Shown in pieces: positions 51,610 to 59,836 of a DNA stretch of 64,000 nt (position 1 is its first letter; every line of letters begins with the position of its first letter). The DNA is taken from positions 5,336,580-5,400,579 of the forward strand of contig NZ_AP025018.1 of assembly GCF_019977735.1 (NCBI RefSeq). Direction: 5' to 3'. The position numbers and the translations under genes are program-made. The notes beneath the pieces were generated by a model. The model was not told where the DNA came from and ran no database searches. It worked only from the letters and a program-made list of their open reading frames with translations. This DNA comes from Calothrix sp. PCC 7716. GTDB lineage: Bacteria > Cyanobacteriota > Cyanobacteriia > Cyanobacteriales > Nostocaceae.

Positions 51610-53823
51610 TTAAGGCGTGGATGTTGGTGTTGCTGTCGGTGTTGCCGTCGCTGTTGGTGTTGGTGTTGGAGATGGTGACAATGTTGGAGTCACCGTTGGT
51701 ATTGGTGTTAATGTTGGTGTTAATGTTGGTGTTAATGTTGGTGTTGGTGTTGGCGCGACAGGGTCAGTAGCAGAAATATTAAGCGAATAACCTAAATCTT
51801 GTGAACCAGTAGAAACTACAACAAACTCATAAAATCCATCTTCAGGTAATATTAGTGATAAACTGCGCTGTGTTGAGTCTTCTAAAAATCTTTGACTACC
51901 GCTTGGTGAATATGCTGATAGCAAAACTTTACTGTTAGCATTTAGTTTCAAATCTAACTGTTGATTTTTTGCAAGGCTAGCGATAAATACTCTACCATCA
52001 CCTGGTTTGAGCGTACCACCCGAAGAAGTACTTGTGGCGCCGGGAGCAAATGTAAGTTTTCTAAATGCGCTGCCAGCTAAAATAGCAGTTAGTTTATCGT
52101 TGACGAACCCTTGCCAAACTTGTCCAATAGGTTGGTCAATAAAGTTTTTACCGCGTTGTTCAGGAAATTGTCGATAGAATGCAGCGTCTCCTAAATCGTA
52201 AAGCGAACGACTACCTACATTAATCTTATTAACCTCTATTTTCCAACGGTCACGTTCCGCAGCAGTAAAAGTACCGAGTTTTTGGCGTGAGTCTGTACTT
52301 AATGGAGAAAGCTTTTCTAAAACGCTTGCTGCTGTTTCATCCCATTTAGCTCGTAAAGCTGCATCAGAAGGAGCATCACTCAATGAACGTCCTTTTTGGC
52401 TAGGGTTTTTATCCCAAAAAAGTTGATTGACTAAATTTACATAGAAATTAAAGTCTATACTTAATTGCTGGCGCCGCGTTTTTAATCTTTCTTTTCTTGC
52501 TCTTTCTTCTGGTGAGTAGTTAGCTTCGGGGTCTGTAGGTTGGTTATTAGTAGGAGTTGGACTACCTGAAGCAATTGGTTGTGTTGTACCGTTACCAGAT
52601 ATATTGGGTGAACCTATCAAGTTTTTCGCACCCCATACACTAGCACCAACAACACTAGCAGTAACTATTAATGCAACGGCAACTTTTCCAGGTGTCCACC
52701 AAGGTGCGGGAGCAGGAATTGGAGATGGGGGACTACTAGCAATTCTTTGTGCTGTTTCTTGAGAAATTGGAGAATTAGAGGGAGATACAGCTACTGTTGC
52801 TTTTGTACCCTCTTGTTGTGGTGGTAACTGTGTTGGTGGAAAGTCTGTAGATGGATATTGCGTGGCAGGATAATTAATAGGTGAGTTGAGTGCTAACATT
52901 ACTTGTCTTGCATTTTGATAACGTTCACCCGGAACTGGCGCCAACATTCTATCAAGCATTTGCCCAAAATTAGGAGTTAAATCAACTTCCCGGCGCCATT
53001 GCCAAGTTAAGTTGTAGTTATCAATAAGTTCCTGCGGTTGTTTTCCTGTGAGCAATACTAATAGCGTTACTGCTAGTGCATACAAATCACTATGCGGTTC
53101 AACAATACCCGTTTGCATTTGTTCTGGAGGAGCATAACCAATTTTACCTAGCAGTGTCGCCGGCGAAGAAGCAATGTTTCCACCAGTTTCATAGTACTGC
53201 GAGGCAACAGCAGCAACAACTTGTTTAACACCACCAAAATCTATAAGTATAGGTAATTGGTCTTGTGAGCGTAGAATTAAATTATCAGGAGATATATCAC
53301 GATGAATTACACCCATCGAGTGAATATAATCTAAAACAGGTAAGATTTGCTGCAATAATACCTTGACTTCTGCCTCACTAAACCGCATACCCTGCATTAA
53401 GCGAGTGTCTAGTAACGAACGATAAGTTTGTCCCTCAACATAATCTTGAACTATAAATAAATACTCTTTACCACCCAAGTTGCTGCGAAACAGTTCACGA
53501 AAACGTGGAATTTGCGGATGTTGAAGTTTATATAAAACCGTAGCTTCGCGTTGAAACAACTCTTCAGCTTTTTGCAAAACGTAAGCTGTTTGAACTTGCG
53601 GTGAAAATTCTTTGATAACACAAAGTTCGCGAAAGCGGTTGATATCCTCAGCTAAGTAAGTTTTTCCAAACCCACCCTGTCCAATTTGCCGTACAACTAA
53701 ATAGCGTTCTCCCAAAGCAACCCCCGGTTGAATACTTAGCTGCACTCCAGTTTCCATTTTTTCACCACAATGCAAGCAAAATTTACTACCTGCCGGGTTT
53801 TCGTGTCCTTTGGAACAATACAT
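51610..53823 (-). CDS. Membrane serine/threonine protein kinase with zinc ribbon and PPC domain
   Basis: 737 residues. A Cys4 zinc ribbon at 2-20 (YCSKGHENPAGSKFCLHCGE). The kinase, at about 37-300, has GQGGFGKTYLAED, K in CVIKEF, IHRDISPDNLIL and DFGGVKQ. A Pro/Thr-rich linker is followed by one transmembrane helix near 380-400 (VAVALIVTASVVGASVWGA). Outside lies a ~120-residue domain (VNQLFWDKNPSQKGRSL ... FPEQRGKN), a PPC-like beta-sandwich (FIASLAKNQQLDLKLN ... YEFVVVSTGSQDLGYSLNIS) and a Thr-Pro repeat tail. It is the downstream member of a tandem kinase pair. Targets unknown. Confidence 0.88.
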   Translation of the reverse strand: MYCSKGHENPAGSKFCLHCGEKMETGVQLSIQPGVALGERYLVVRQIGQGGFGKTYLAEDINRFRELCVIKEFSPQVQTAYVLQKAEELFQREATVLYKLQHPQIPRFRELFRSNLGGKEYLFIVQDYVEGQTYRSLLDTRLMQGMRFSEAEVKVLLQQILPVLDYIHSMGVIHRDISPDNLILRSQDQLPILIDFGGVKQVVAAVASQYYETGGNIASSPATLLGKIGYAPPEQMQTGIVEPHSDLYALAVTLLVLLTGKQPQELIDNYNLTWQWRREVDLTPNFGQMLDRMLAPVPGERYQNARQVMLALNSPINYPATQYPSTDFPPTQLPPQQEGTKATVAVSPSNSPISQETAQRIASSPPSPIPAPAPWWTPGKVAVALIVTASVVGASVWGAKNLIGSPNISGNGTTQPIASGSPTPTNNQPTDPEANYSPEERARKERLKTRRQQLSIDFNFYVNLVNQLFWDKNPSQKGRSLSDAPSDAALRAKWDETAASVLEKLSPLSTDSRQKLGTFTAAERDRWKIEVNKINVGSRSLYDLGDAAFYRQFPEQRGKNFIDQPIGQVWQGFVNDKLTAILAGSAFRKLTFAPGATSTSSGGTLKPGDGRVFIASLAKNQQLDLKLNANSKVLLSAYSPSGSQRFLEDSTQRSLSLILPEDGFYEFVVVSTGSQDLGYSLNISATDPVAPTPTPTLTPTLTPTLTPIPTVTPTLSPSPTPTPTATATPTATPTSTP

Positions 53824-53840
53824 ATAAATTTAATAGTTAA

Positions 53841-54028
53841 AAGTGCTGAGTGCTGAGTGCTGAGTATTGAGAAACAGAGTTAAGAGTTAAGAGTTAGGAG
53901 TTAAGATTTAGAAGTTCAAAGTTAGAAGTTCAAAGTTAGAGCAATTATATTTATAACTCATAACTTTACACTTAGCACTCAGCACTCAGCACTCAGCACT
54001 CATTACTCAGCACTCATTACTCAGCACT
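53841..54028. repeat. Heptamer tandem repeats (TGCTGAG / TCAGCAC) between the kinases
   Basis: Positions 53841-53870 hold tandem GTGCTGA units and 53971-54028 hold about seven ACTCAGC-type units in the opposite orientation; GTTAAGA-type heptamers fill 53877-53955. Such short tandemly repeated repetitive (STRR) heptamers are typical of filamentous cyanobacteria. The two inverted blocks could pair into a long hairpin between the kinase genes. Confidence 0.8.
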
Positions 54029-55733
54029 AATTTGATTCCAGTTTACTCACCTTATCTGCTGCAATTGCATACCAAATTTGACCAAATGTTGGTTGGTTGA
54101 GTTTCCCACGTCGTTGTCCTGGGAACAAGTCATCAAATTTACGGTTGGTATCGGTGTTGAGTTGTTTTATTGTATAGTTCCCAAAATCACCATCAGAAGC
54201 TCTTTGCTCCCATTCTTGATAATCTTGCCCTCCATAGCTTCCCAGCTTTTGGCGTGCAGTGCTACTGAGTTTAGCTTGTTCTAATTTATCTAGTAGCTCT
54301 TGTCCAATACTTACCCATTGTTGACGTAACGCTTCATCTTCGGCGCCAGTGCCTAAATTTCGACCTTGTAATTGTGGGTTTCTAGAGTAAAAAATATAAT
54401 TAACCGTTTGAGTAAAGAAGCCTTCGGGAATTTGTAATGATGCGCGGCGACTAGCTATATTACCATTACGGCTGGCGCCATTGCTTCCAGTGTTTGTGGT
54501 GGTTTCAGAAGAAGAATCTGAATTACCACCACCAGGTAAACTAGGTAAGGAAATGCTAGGCAGTGATATAGATGATACACCTTTGACTACAGCATTAACT
54601 ACTCCCCAAGTTCCAGCACAAACTAAAACTATCGCGGTTGTAGTTACAGCGCTGACAGCAAATGGACGCATCCACATAGGTAACGGCAACGCTTGAACAG
54701 CCATCTGTGTTCTAGAATGCAAACTACCTGCCCGTCGTGCAGGCGCCGCTATCATTGTTTTAATTTTTGTAATATTTGTATTGGTTTTGTTCACAGCAGG
54801 TGCAGATGCGGGTGAGAGTTTTTGTAAATCTTTTATAACTTGTTCTGCGTTTTGATAGCGGTCGCTTGGTTTATATGCGAGCGTTTTTTTTAATATTTTT
54901 TCTAGTCCTTGGCTGACCTTTATGTCTGTACCCCAGCGCCATGTGCCTTGGTAGCTATCGTAGAGGTTTTGTGGTTCTTTGCCGGTGAGAAGCACTAAAG
55001 TGCTTACAACGAGTGAATATAAATCGCTACAAGGAAAGGCTTTTCCTTGACGTAGTTGTTCTTCGGGTGCGTAACCTTTTTTGCCCAATAAAGTTCGGTT
55101 GGCGCCTAGTTGCGTCATCCAAAACCCTTGCGAAGCGGGGACTTGCTTAACTCCACCAAAGTCTATTAGTACAGGTAGATTATCAGAACTCCGTAAAATT
55201 ATATTATCAGGAGAAATATCACGGTGAATTACATCCCTAGAATGGATATAGTGCAATACAGGTAACATTTTATTTAGTAAAGAAATAATTTCTTCCTCAC
55301 TAAAGCCATTTTGTCCATGAGAAAGACGCTTATCTAATAAATCCCAGTAAGTGTCACCCTCAATATAATCTTGCACTAAAAAGAAAAAGTCCTTTTGTCC
55401 AAACTTAGTAGAGAGCGAAGCATGAAATTTAGGAATCTGTGAATGTTGCAGTTTTTTAAGAACATTTGCTTCGCGTTCAAACAATTCTTTAGCTTTTTGG
55501 ATGTCTTCTGGTTTTTCCACCTGGGGTGCAAACTCTTTGAGTACACATATTTGGTTTAACTGAGAATCTTCAGCCAAATAAGTACGTCCAAACCCACCTT
55601 GCCCTAACTGACGTAAAATTTTATAGCGACCAGTAATAATCTCCCCTTGCGGTAGTGGCAAAGACTCACCGCATTGGATACAAAAACGATTACCATTAGT
55701 ATTCGCGTGTTGTTTGCTGCAATAGATGTGCAT
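54027..55733 (-). CDS. Membrane serine/threonine protein kinase with zinc ribbon
   Basis: 568 residues, a paralogue of the next kinase. Cys4 ribbon at 4-22 (YCSKQHANTNGNRFCIQCGE). The kinase, at about 33-290, has GQGGFGRTYLAED, CVLKEF, IHRDISPDNIIL and DFGGVKQ. The transmembrane helix lies near 355-378 (FAVSAVTTTAIVLVCAGTWG). Outside is a Ser/Gly linker and the domain FFTQTVNYIFYSRNPQLQGR ... FPGQRRGK ... AADKVSKL shared with the other kinase. It lacks the PPC domain and TP tail. It is upstream on the same strand, separated by heptamer repeats. Confidence 0.88.
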   Translation of the reverse strand: MHIYCSKQHANTNGNRFCIQCGESLPLPQGEIITGRYKILRQLGQGGFGRTYLAEDSQLNQICVLKEFAPQVEKPEDIQKAKELFEREANVLKKLQHSQIPKFHASLSTKFGQKDFFFLVQDYIEGDTYWDLLDKRLSHGQNGFSEEEIISLLNKMLPVLHYIHSRDVIHRDISPDNIILRSSDNLPVLIDFGGVKQVPASQGFWMTQLGANRTLLGKKGYAPEEQLRQGKAFPCSDLYSLVVSTLVLLTGKEPQNLYDSYQGTWRWGTDIKVSQGLEKILKKTLAYKPSDRYQNAEQVIKDLQKLSPASAPAVNKTNTNITKIKTMIAAPARRAGSLHSRTQMAVQALPLPMWMRPFAVSAVTTTAIVLVCAGTWGVVNAVVKGVSSISLPSISLPSLPGGGNSDSSSETTTNTGSNGASRNGNIASRRASLQIPEGFFTQTVNYIFYSRNPQLQGRNLGTGAEDEALRQQWVSIGQELLDKLEQAKLSSTARQKLGSYGGQDYQEWEQRASDGDFGNYTIKQLNTDTNRKFDDLFPGQRRGKLNQPTFGQIWYAIAADKVSKLESN

Positions 55734-55839
55734 AGCGCAGTAAGGACAATTAAGGGGGTTTTTAGTAAATTGCTACAACGTTGAGCGTTGCTATTACGGA
55801 AATATCACTTTTTACCATCAAATTACTACATTGACAACT

Positions 55840-57351
55840 ATGATTAATCCAGAAGAAAAAAAACAGTATGCTATTCAGGCATTTTTAGATTTTTTAAATA
55901 CCCCCTTGGATACTCGACTTCAGCAACATAGTGACATCAAACCGACAGACGCAGCTTTAAAGCTATTTAATAATGTCGCTGCAATCGTGCCCGCATACAA
56001 GACCTTCCTATCACAAAACGGGATTAATCCTGCCAACATTCAAACAGAGAGCGATTTTCAAACGCTTCCACCCCTAACAAAGCAAAACTACTTACAAAAA
56101 CATTCTTTACCAGAATTATGTCGCTATGGACAAATCGAAACCAGCGACATGATAGCAGCATCTTCAGGTTCAACAGGTAAACCAACATATTGGTGTAGAT
56201 TTTTTGCAGACGAATTAGAAATTACCACACGCTTCGAGCAAATCTTTCACGATAGCTTTTTCGCTGATACCCGTCGCACTCTTGCAGTTATTTGTTTTAC
56301 CCTCGGTACTTGGGTAGGTGGAATGTTCACAGCTAACTGCTGTCGCTACCTTGCAATCAAAGGCTATCCAATTACAGTTATTACTCCCGGTAATAATAAA
56401 GAGGAAATATTACGTGTTGTCTCGGAACTCGGCGCCAACTTTGAGCAAGTCGTTTTATTAGGGTATCCACCATTCCTCAAAGACGTAATAGATACAGGGA
56501 TTGCGCGCGGTGTAGAGTGGCGCCAGTACAACATTAAACTAGTAACAGCAGGAGAAGTATTCAGCGAAGAATGGCGAAGTTTAGTAGCAGAAAGAATAGG
56601 TTCACAAAACCCCTGCTATGATTTTGCATCATTATATGGAACCGCCGATGCAGGAGTATTAGGCAACGAAACACCATTATCTATATGTATTCGTAGATTT
56701 TTAGCCGAAAACCCCGAAGCAGCACGCGCATTATTTGGAGAATCACGTTTACCCACACTTGTCCAATATGACCCAATTAGTCGCTTTTTTGAAGTAGAAG
56801 ACGGCGCCCTACTTTTTTCTGGCAACAATGGCATTCCACTAATTAGGTATAATATTTTAGATAACGGTGGAATAATTACTTACGATGCCATGCTAGAATT
56901 CTTAGCAAAATGTGGGTTTGATGTAGCACAGGCATCTTGCCTGTGCAGTCAAAGAGGCATCAGAAACCTACCATTCGTGTACGTATTCGGACGCTCAAAC
57001 TTCACAGTCTCATACTTCGGCGCCAACATATACCCAGAAAACGTTACAGTAGGTTTAGAAGTACCAGAAATTAGAGAATGGGTAACAGGAAAATTTGTTT
57101 TACAAGTAATAGAAGACAGTGATAAAAATAGGCATTTAACTGTCACCGTAGAACTGGCGCCAAATATTGAAGCAAGCGCTGATAAAAAACAAGCAATAAC
57201 AACATCTATATTGACACAACTAAGGCGCCTTAATAGCGAATTTGCAAATTACGTACCTGCCGAATATCAGGCACCGCAGGTTACTTTAAAATTACATGGT
57301 GATGCCGAATATTTTCCTGTGGGTGTGAAACATAGGTATACACGCGCGTAG
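55840..57351 (+). CDS. Adenylate-forming ligase (phenylacetate-CoA ligase-like)
   Basis: 503 residues from ATG 55840; an in-frame TTG lies three codons earlier. AMP-binding motifs: ASSGSTGKPTYW near 107-118 (P-loop) and SLYGTADAGVLGNET near 263-277. NNGIPLIRYNILDNGG near 327-342 carries the ADP-binding Asp region. It ends VKHRYTRA. It activates an acid as adenylate or CoA ester; similar proteins are often in natural-product contexts, but no cluster is present here. Residues near 363-370 (AQASCLC) come from a palindromic repeat inserted in frame. Codon context shows many GGCGCC sites (six). Confidence 0.8.
   Translation: MINPEEKKQYAIQAFLDFLNTPLDTRLQQHSDIKPTDAALKLFNNVAAIVPAYKTFLSQNGINPANIQTESDFQTLPPLTKQNYLQKHSLPELCRYGQIETSDMIAASSGSTGKPTYWCRFFADELEITTRFEQIFHDSFFADTRRTLAVICFTLGTWVGGMFTANCCRYLAIKGYPITVITPGNNKEEILRVVSELGANFEQVVLLGYPPFLKDVIDTGIARGVEWRQYNIKLVTAGEVFSEEWRSLVAERIGSQNPCYDFASLYGTADAGVLGNETPLSICIRRFLAENPEAARALFGESRLPTLVQYDPISRFFEVEDGALLFSGNNGIPLIRYNILDNGGIITYDAMLEFLAKCGFDVAQASCLCSQRGIRNLPFVYVFGRSNFTVSYFGANIYPENVTVGLEVPEIREWVTGKFVLQVIEDSDKNRHLTVTVELAPNIEASADKKQAITTSILTQLRRLNSEFANYVPAEYQAPQVTLKLHGDAEYFPVGVKHRYTRA
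56926..56946. repeat. Palindromic repeat inside the ligase gene
   Basis: GCACAGGCA-TCT-TGCCTGTGC: perfect 9-base arms with a TCT loop, inside the open frame. The same family with the same loop recurs at 62464-62481 in an intergenic position, so this looks like a repeat that inserted into the coding sequence without breaking the frame. Confidence 0.75.
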
Positions 57352-57370
57352 TAATCCCCCCAACCCGTAA

Positions 57371-57387
57371 GGTGGGCAGTGCCCACC
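57371..57387 (+). repeat. GGTGGGCA-G-TGCCCACC palindrome
   Basis: Perfect 8-base arms, 20 bases after the ligase stop codon. A related but imperfect sequence is near 13568-13582. It may act as a 3' hairpin for the ligase mRNA. Confidence 0.6.
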
Positions 57388-57539
57388 ATTTTCTACAGCA
57401 AAGTCTTTCACATTATAAAATCAAAAAATCTGGGGTAGCTTGCGTGCTTAATATAAACATAAATAATTTACCACACAAAGCCAAGATTGCTATATAATTA
57501 GTACAAACGTAAGTCAGGTACAAGTCAGGCAGGTAAAAT

Positions 57540-57773
57540 ATGCTGCAATCAATAGAAGGAGTATATAAGCAAGGTAACATACAACTTTCTGAATTACCGG
57601 AGGACGTATCAGAAAGCCGTGTAATTGTAACTTTTTTAGAACCACAAAAAGCCCAAAAACCTAAGCGTATGATTAGCTTTGGCATGTTCTCTGGGGATAA
57701 ACAATCAACAGAAGAAGATTTTCAAATCGCCGAATTTCAAGGAGATAGCGAAGACAGCTTAGATTGGTCATAA
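57540..57773 (+). CDS. Antitoxin of a PIN-toxin module (DUF2281/AbrB-like)
   Basis: 77 residues. The N-terminal VEG/IEGVYKQGNIQLSELPED near 4-22 followed by SRVIVTFLEP is the short swapped-hairpin-like start of cyanobacterial antitoxins. The C-terminal half is acidic (STEEDFQIAEFQGDSEDSLD), as expected for the toxin-binding tail. The PIN gene follows after 6 bases. DNA binding and autoregulation are inferred. Confidence 0.75.
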   Translation: MLQSIEGVYKQGNIQLSELPEDVSESRVIVTFLEPQKAQKPKRMISFGMFSGDKQSTEEDFQIAEFQGDSEDSLDWS

Positions 57774-57779
57774 AATAGT

Positions 57780-58178
57780 ATGAAATATGTTATTGATACT
57801 CATGCTGTAATTTGGTTTTTTGAAGGTAACCCCCGATTAGGTATAAATGCTAAGGCAATTCTTTCTAGTCCTGATTCCCAATTAGTTCTTCCAGCAACTG
57901 CTTTAGCTGAGGCTGTTTGGATTGTTGATAGAGGAAAAACTTCTATACCTTCGGTAAATGATTTACTTTCCGCGCTTGAAGAAGACTATCGTATAGTTGT
58001 TTATCCTCTTAATAAAGAGGTGATTGAAAAAACAATATACTTATCTGCGATTAATGAAATGCATGATAGACAAATTGCTGCAACTGCATTAGTTTTGGCA
58101 AGCACAGGTGAAAATGTAAAATTACTGACCTGTGATTTGAATATTACCAACTCTGGTTTAGTTCCTATTGTTTGGTAA
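57780..58178 (+). CDS. PIN-domain toxin (VapC family)
   Basis: 132 residues. PIN acidic residues: D6 in YVIDTHAVIWF, E42-type in TALAEAVWIVDRG, D98-type in EMHDRQIAATAL and D119-type in LLTCDLNITNSGLV. It resembles the COG3744-like PIN group with an N-terminal DTHxxIW motif. Ribonuclease toxin paired with the upstream antitoxin. No catalytic residue is missing. Confidence 0.85.
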   Translation: MKYVIDTHAVIWFFEGNPRLGINAKAILSSPDSQLVLPATALAEAVWIVDRGKTSIPSVNDLLSALEEDYRIVVYPLNKEVIEKTIYLSAINEMHDRQIAATALVLASTGENVKLLTCDLNITNSGLVPIVW

Positions 58179-58219
58179 TGTATTGTATGTCTCTGTAGCC
58201 AAGTTCCAATGTCCCCCTA

Positions 58220-58600
58220 CTACCATACAAACCTCATATCTAAAGCAAAACCTGGTAGTACATCCTCTCCTGATAATGTTGCAGGAGAATCTAATATTTC
58301 TACTTCTTGTCCCAAGCGATAAATTTCTACACGATGATTTTTTCTGTCTATTAAGCAACCTAATCTAACTTTTGCTGACATATATTCGCGCATTTTAGCT
58401 TGAGTTTCACTCAAACTATCAGATGGGGACATTAACTCCAACACAAAGTCAGGAGCAATAGGGGGAAATTTTTCTCGTTCTCTAGGTGTAAGTGCATTCC
58501 ATCTGTCTATTTGTATCCATTGCCGCAACCACTCAATTAGCGCTTCTTGTGCAGGTGACACATTAAAATTTTGACGTTTTGTTTCTCCTGCTTGGCTCAT
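58220..58600 (-). pseudogene. Uma2-family nuclease-fold protein, truncated
   Basis: 126 residues. The C-terminal half of the Uma2/DUF820 fold is clear: RWNALTPREREKFPPIAPDF, VLELMSPSDSLSETQAKMRE, GCLIDRKNHRVEIYRLGQEV and LSGEDVLPGFALDM. The catalytic D (PDFVLE) and E survive. About 60 N-terminal residues of the usual protein are missing, with a compressed start (SQAGETKRQNFNVSPAQEAL), so it is probably inactive. These genes are abundant in cyanobacteria, and their role is unknown. Confidence 0.65.
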
Positions 58601-58795
58601 CGCGGTTATAATTATATGAGTATATTATGAGTATAGCTTACTCATCAGACTCGTATTAATTTATTGTTAGCAATCAATATGGACTGGGTACTAAGGGCGC
58701 CCATTCCATTTAATTGAACAGACTGCTCTTGACATCGACAATGCAATTGCATTACCATAATTTGTGAAATCTGGCTGACAAACTTAGAAGTATTT

Positions 58796-59125
58796 ATGGT
58801 TAGAGATTTAATTGAAGCGGAATCAACGCTTACCGACCGATACCAAACTACGATTCCTGATAGTGTGCGAAAAGCTTTAGGCTTAAATAAACGCGATAAA
58901 ATTAATTACGCCATTCAGCCAAATGGTCAAGTTATCATCTCAAAGGCAGAACAGCTAGAGGATGACCCTGTGCTTGGAAAGTTTCTAGATTTTATTGTTG
59001 AAGATATTAAAAAAAATCCGACTCATATTCAGCCTATAAACTCTGCTTTGGTTAACCGTGTTCAGTCCTTAGTTGCCAATGTTGAGTTTGATATTGATGC
59101 ACCACTATCTGATGAGGATGAGTAA
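58796..59125 (+). CDS. prlF: PrlF-type antitoxin (AbrB fold)
   Basis: 109 residues. SpoVT-AbrB domain: ESTLTDRYQTTIPDSVRKAL then GLNKRDKINYAIQPNGQVII near 8-50, as in PrlF/SohA. The acidic C-terminal tail (VEFDIDAPLSDEDE) is suited to binding the toxin. It is followed after 2 bases by the YhaV-type toxin gene, the standard order of this type II module. Confidence 0.85.
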   Translation: MVRDLIEAESTLTDRYQTTIPDSVRKALGLNKRDKINYAIQPNGQVIISKAEQLEDDPVLGKFLDFIVEDIKKNPTHIQPINSALVNRVQSLVANVEFDIDAPLSDEDE

Positions 59126-59127
59126 AG

Positions 59128-59637
59128 TTGTCTACAAGCGAACCATTGGTAATTAACGGGTGGAGTATTTTTGCTCATCCGCTTTTCCTAGACCAATTTG
59201 AAGAACTTTTGACATCTGTTAAACTTCTCCGGCAAAATGACCCCCAAAATTACCATAAGAAAAATGCTGCAAAACGTTTAGCAGCTATAGCTAAACTTGC
59301 ATTTGAAGTTATTCCTCAAGACCCAACGCGCAGTGAGTACCGTCAAGGCAACACTTTAGGCACCGAGTACAAACATTGGTTCAGAGCGAAATTTTTTCAA
59401 CAGTATCGATTGTTTTTTAGATATCACCAAGAAAGTAAGATTATAGTATTTGCTTGGGTCAATGATGAAGACTCGAAGCGCGCTTATGGCAGCAAGACAG
59501 ACGCTTACCAAGTGTTCAAAAAAATGCTTGAAAACGACCATCCTCCAGATGATTGGAATGCCCTCCTTAAAGAGGCACAAGCTGAATCTAAGCGTTTAGA
59601 ACAAGATTACGATAAGCTTGAAGAAGAAGATTTTTAA
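59128..59637 (+). CDS. yhaV: YhaV-type ribonuclease toxin
   Basis: 169 residues with a TTG start two bases after the antitoxin stop. YhaV features: LVINGWSIFAHPLFLDQFEE near 6-25, IPQDPTRSEYRQGNTLGTEY near 78-97, WFRAKFFQQYRLFFRY near 99-114, and FAWVNDEDSKRAYGSKTDAY near 122-141. Ribosome-associated mRNA endoribonuclease of the RelE superfamily, neutralised by PrlF. The gene looks intact. Confidence 0.88.
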   Translation: MSTSEPLVINGWSIFAHPLFLDQFEELLTSVKLLRQNDPQNYHKKNAAKRLAAIAKLAFEVIPQDPTRSEYRQGNTLGTEYKHWFRAKFFQQYRLFFRYHQESKIIVFAWVNDEDSKRAYGSKTDAYQVFKKMLENDHPPDDWNALLKEAQAESKRLEQDYDKLEEEDF

Positions 59638-59836
59638 ATTTTTGTGCCTGCTACTAGAAGACAATACACATAATCACTCATTGCTTTGGTCTGGTTTGAG
59701 ATTAACTTTTTGCTCTCGCATCCTATCTATAATCTGTTTTTCTGCCACTTCTAAGTGAGTAAGTCCTAATAGTGTTTCTTGTTTCTTTTTTCAGGTTGGA
59801 GATTGGAAGTTGATAGGCTGTTTCCACGCTCTTTGG

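Noticed and set aside
53841-54028. Regularly spaced repeats resembling a CRISPR array
   Set aside because: The units are 7 bases and directly tandem with no unique spacers; they are heptamer tandem repeats, not CRISPR repeats.
59640-59800. Minus-strand tail reading LLGLTHLEVAEKQIIDRMRE as a gene end
   Set aside because: It looks coding-like for about 38 residues, but no start or family could be assigned; too short to list as a feature, possibly another relic.
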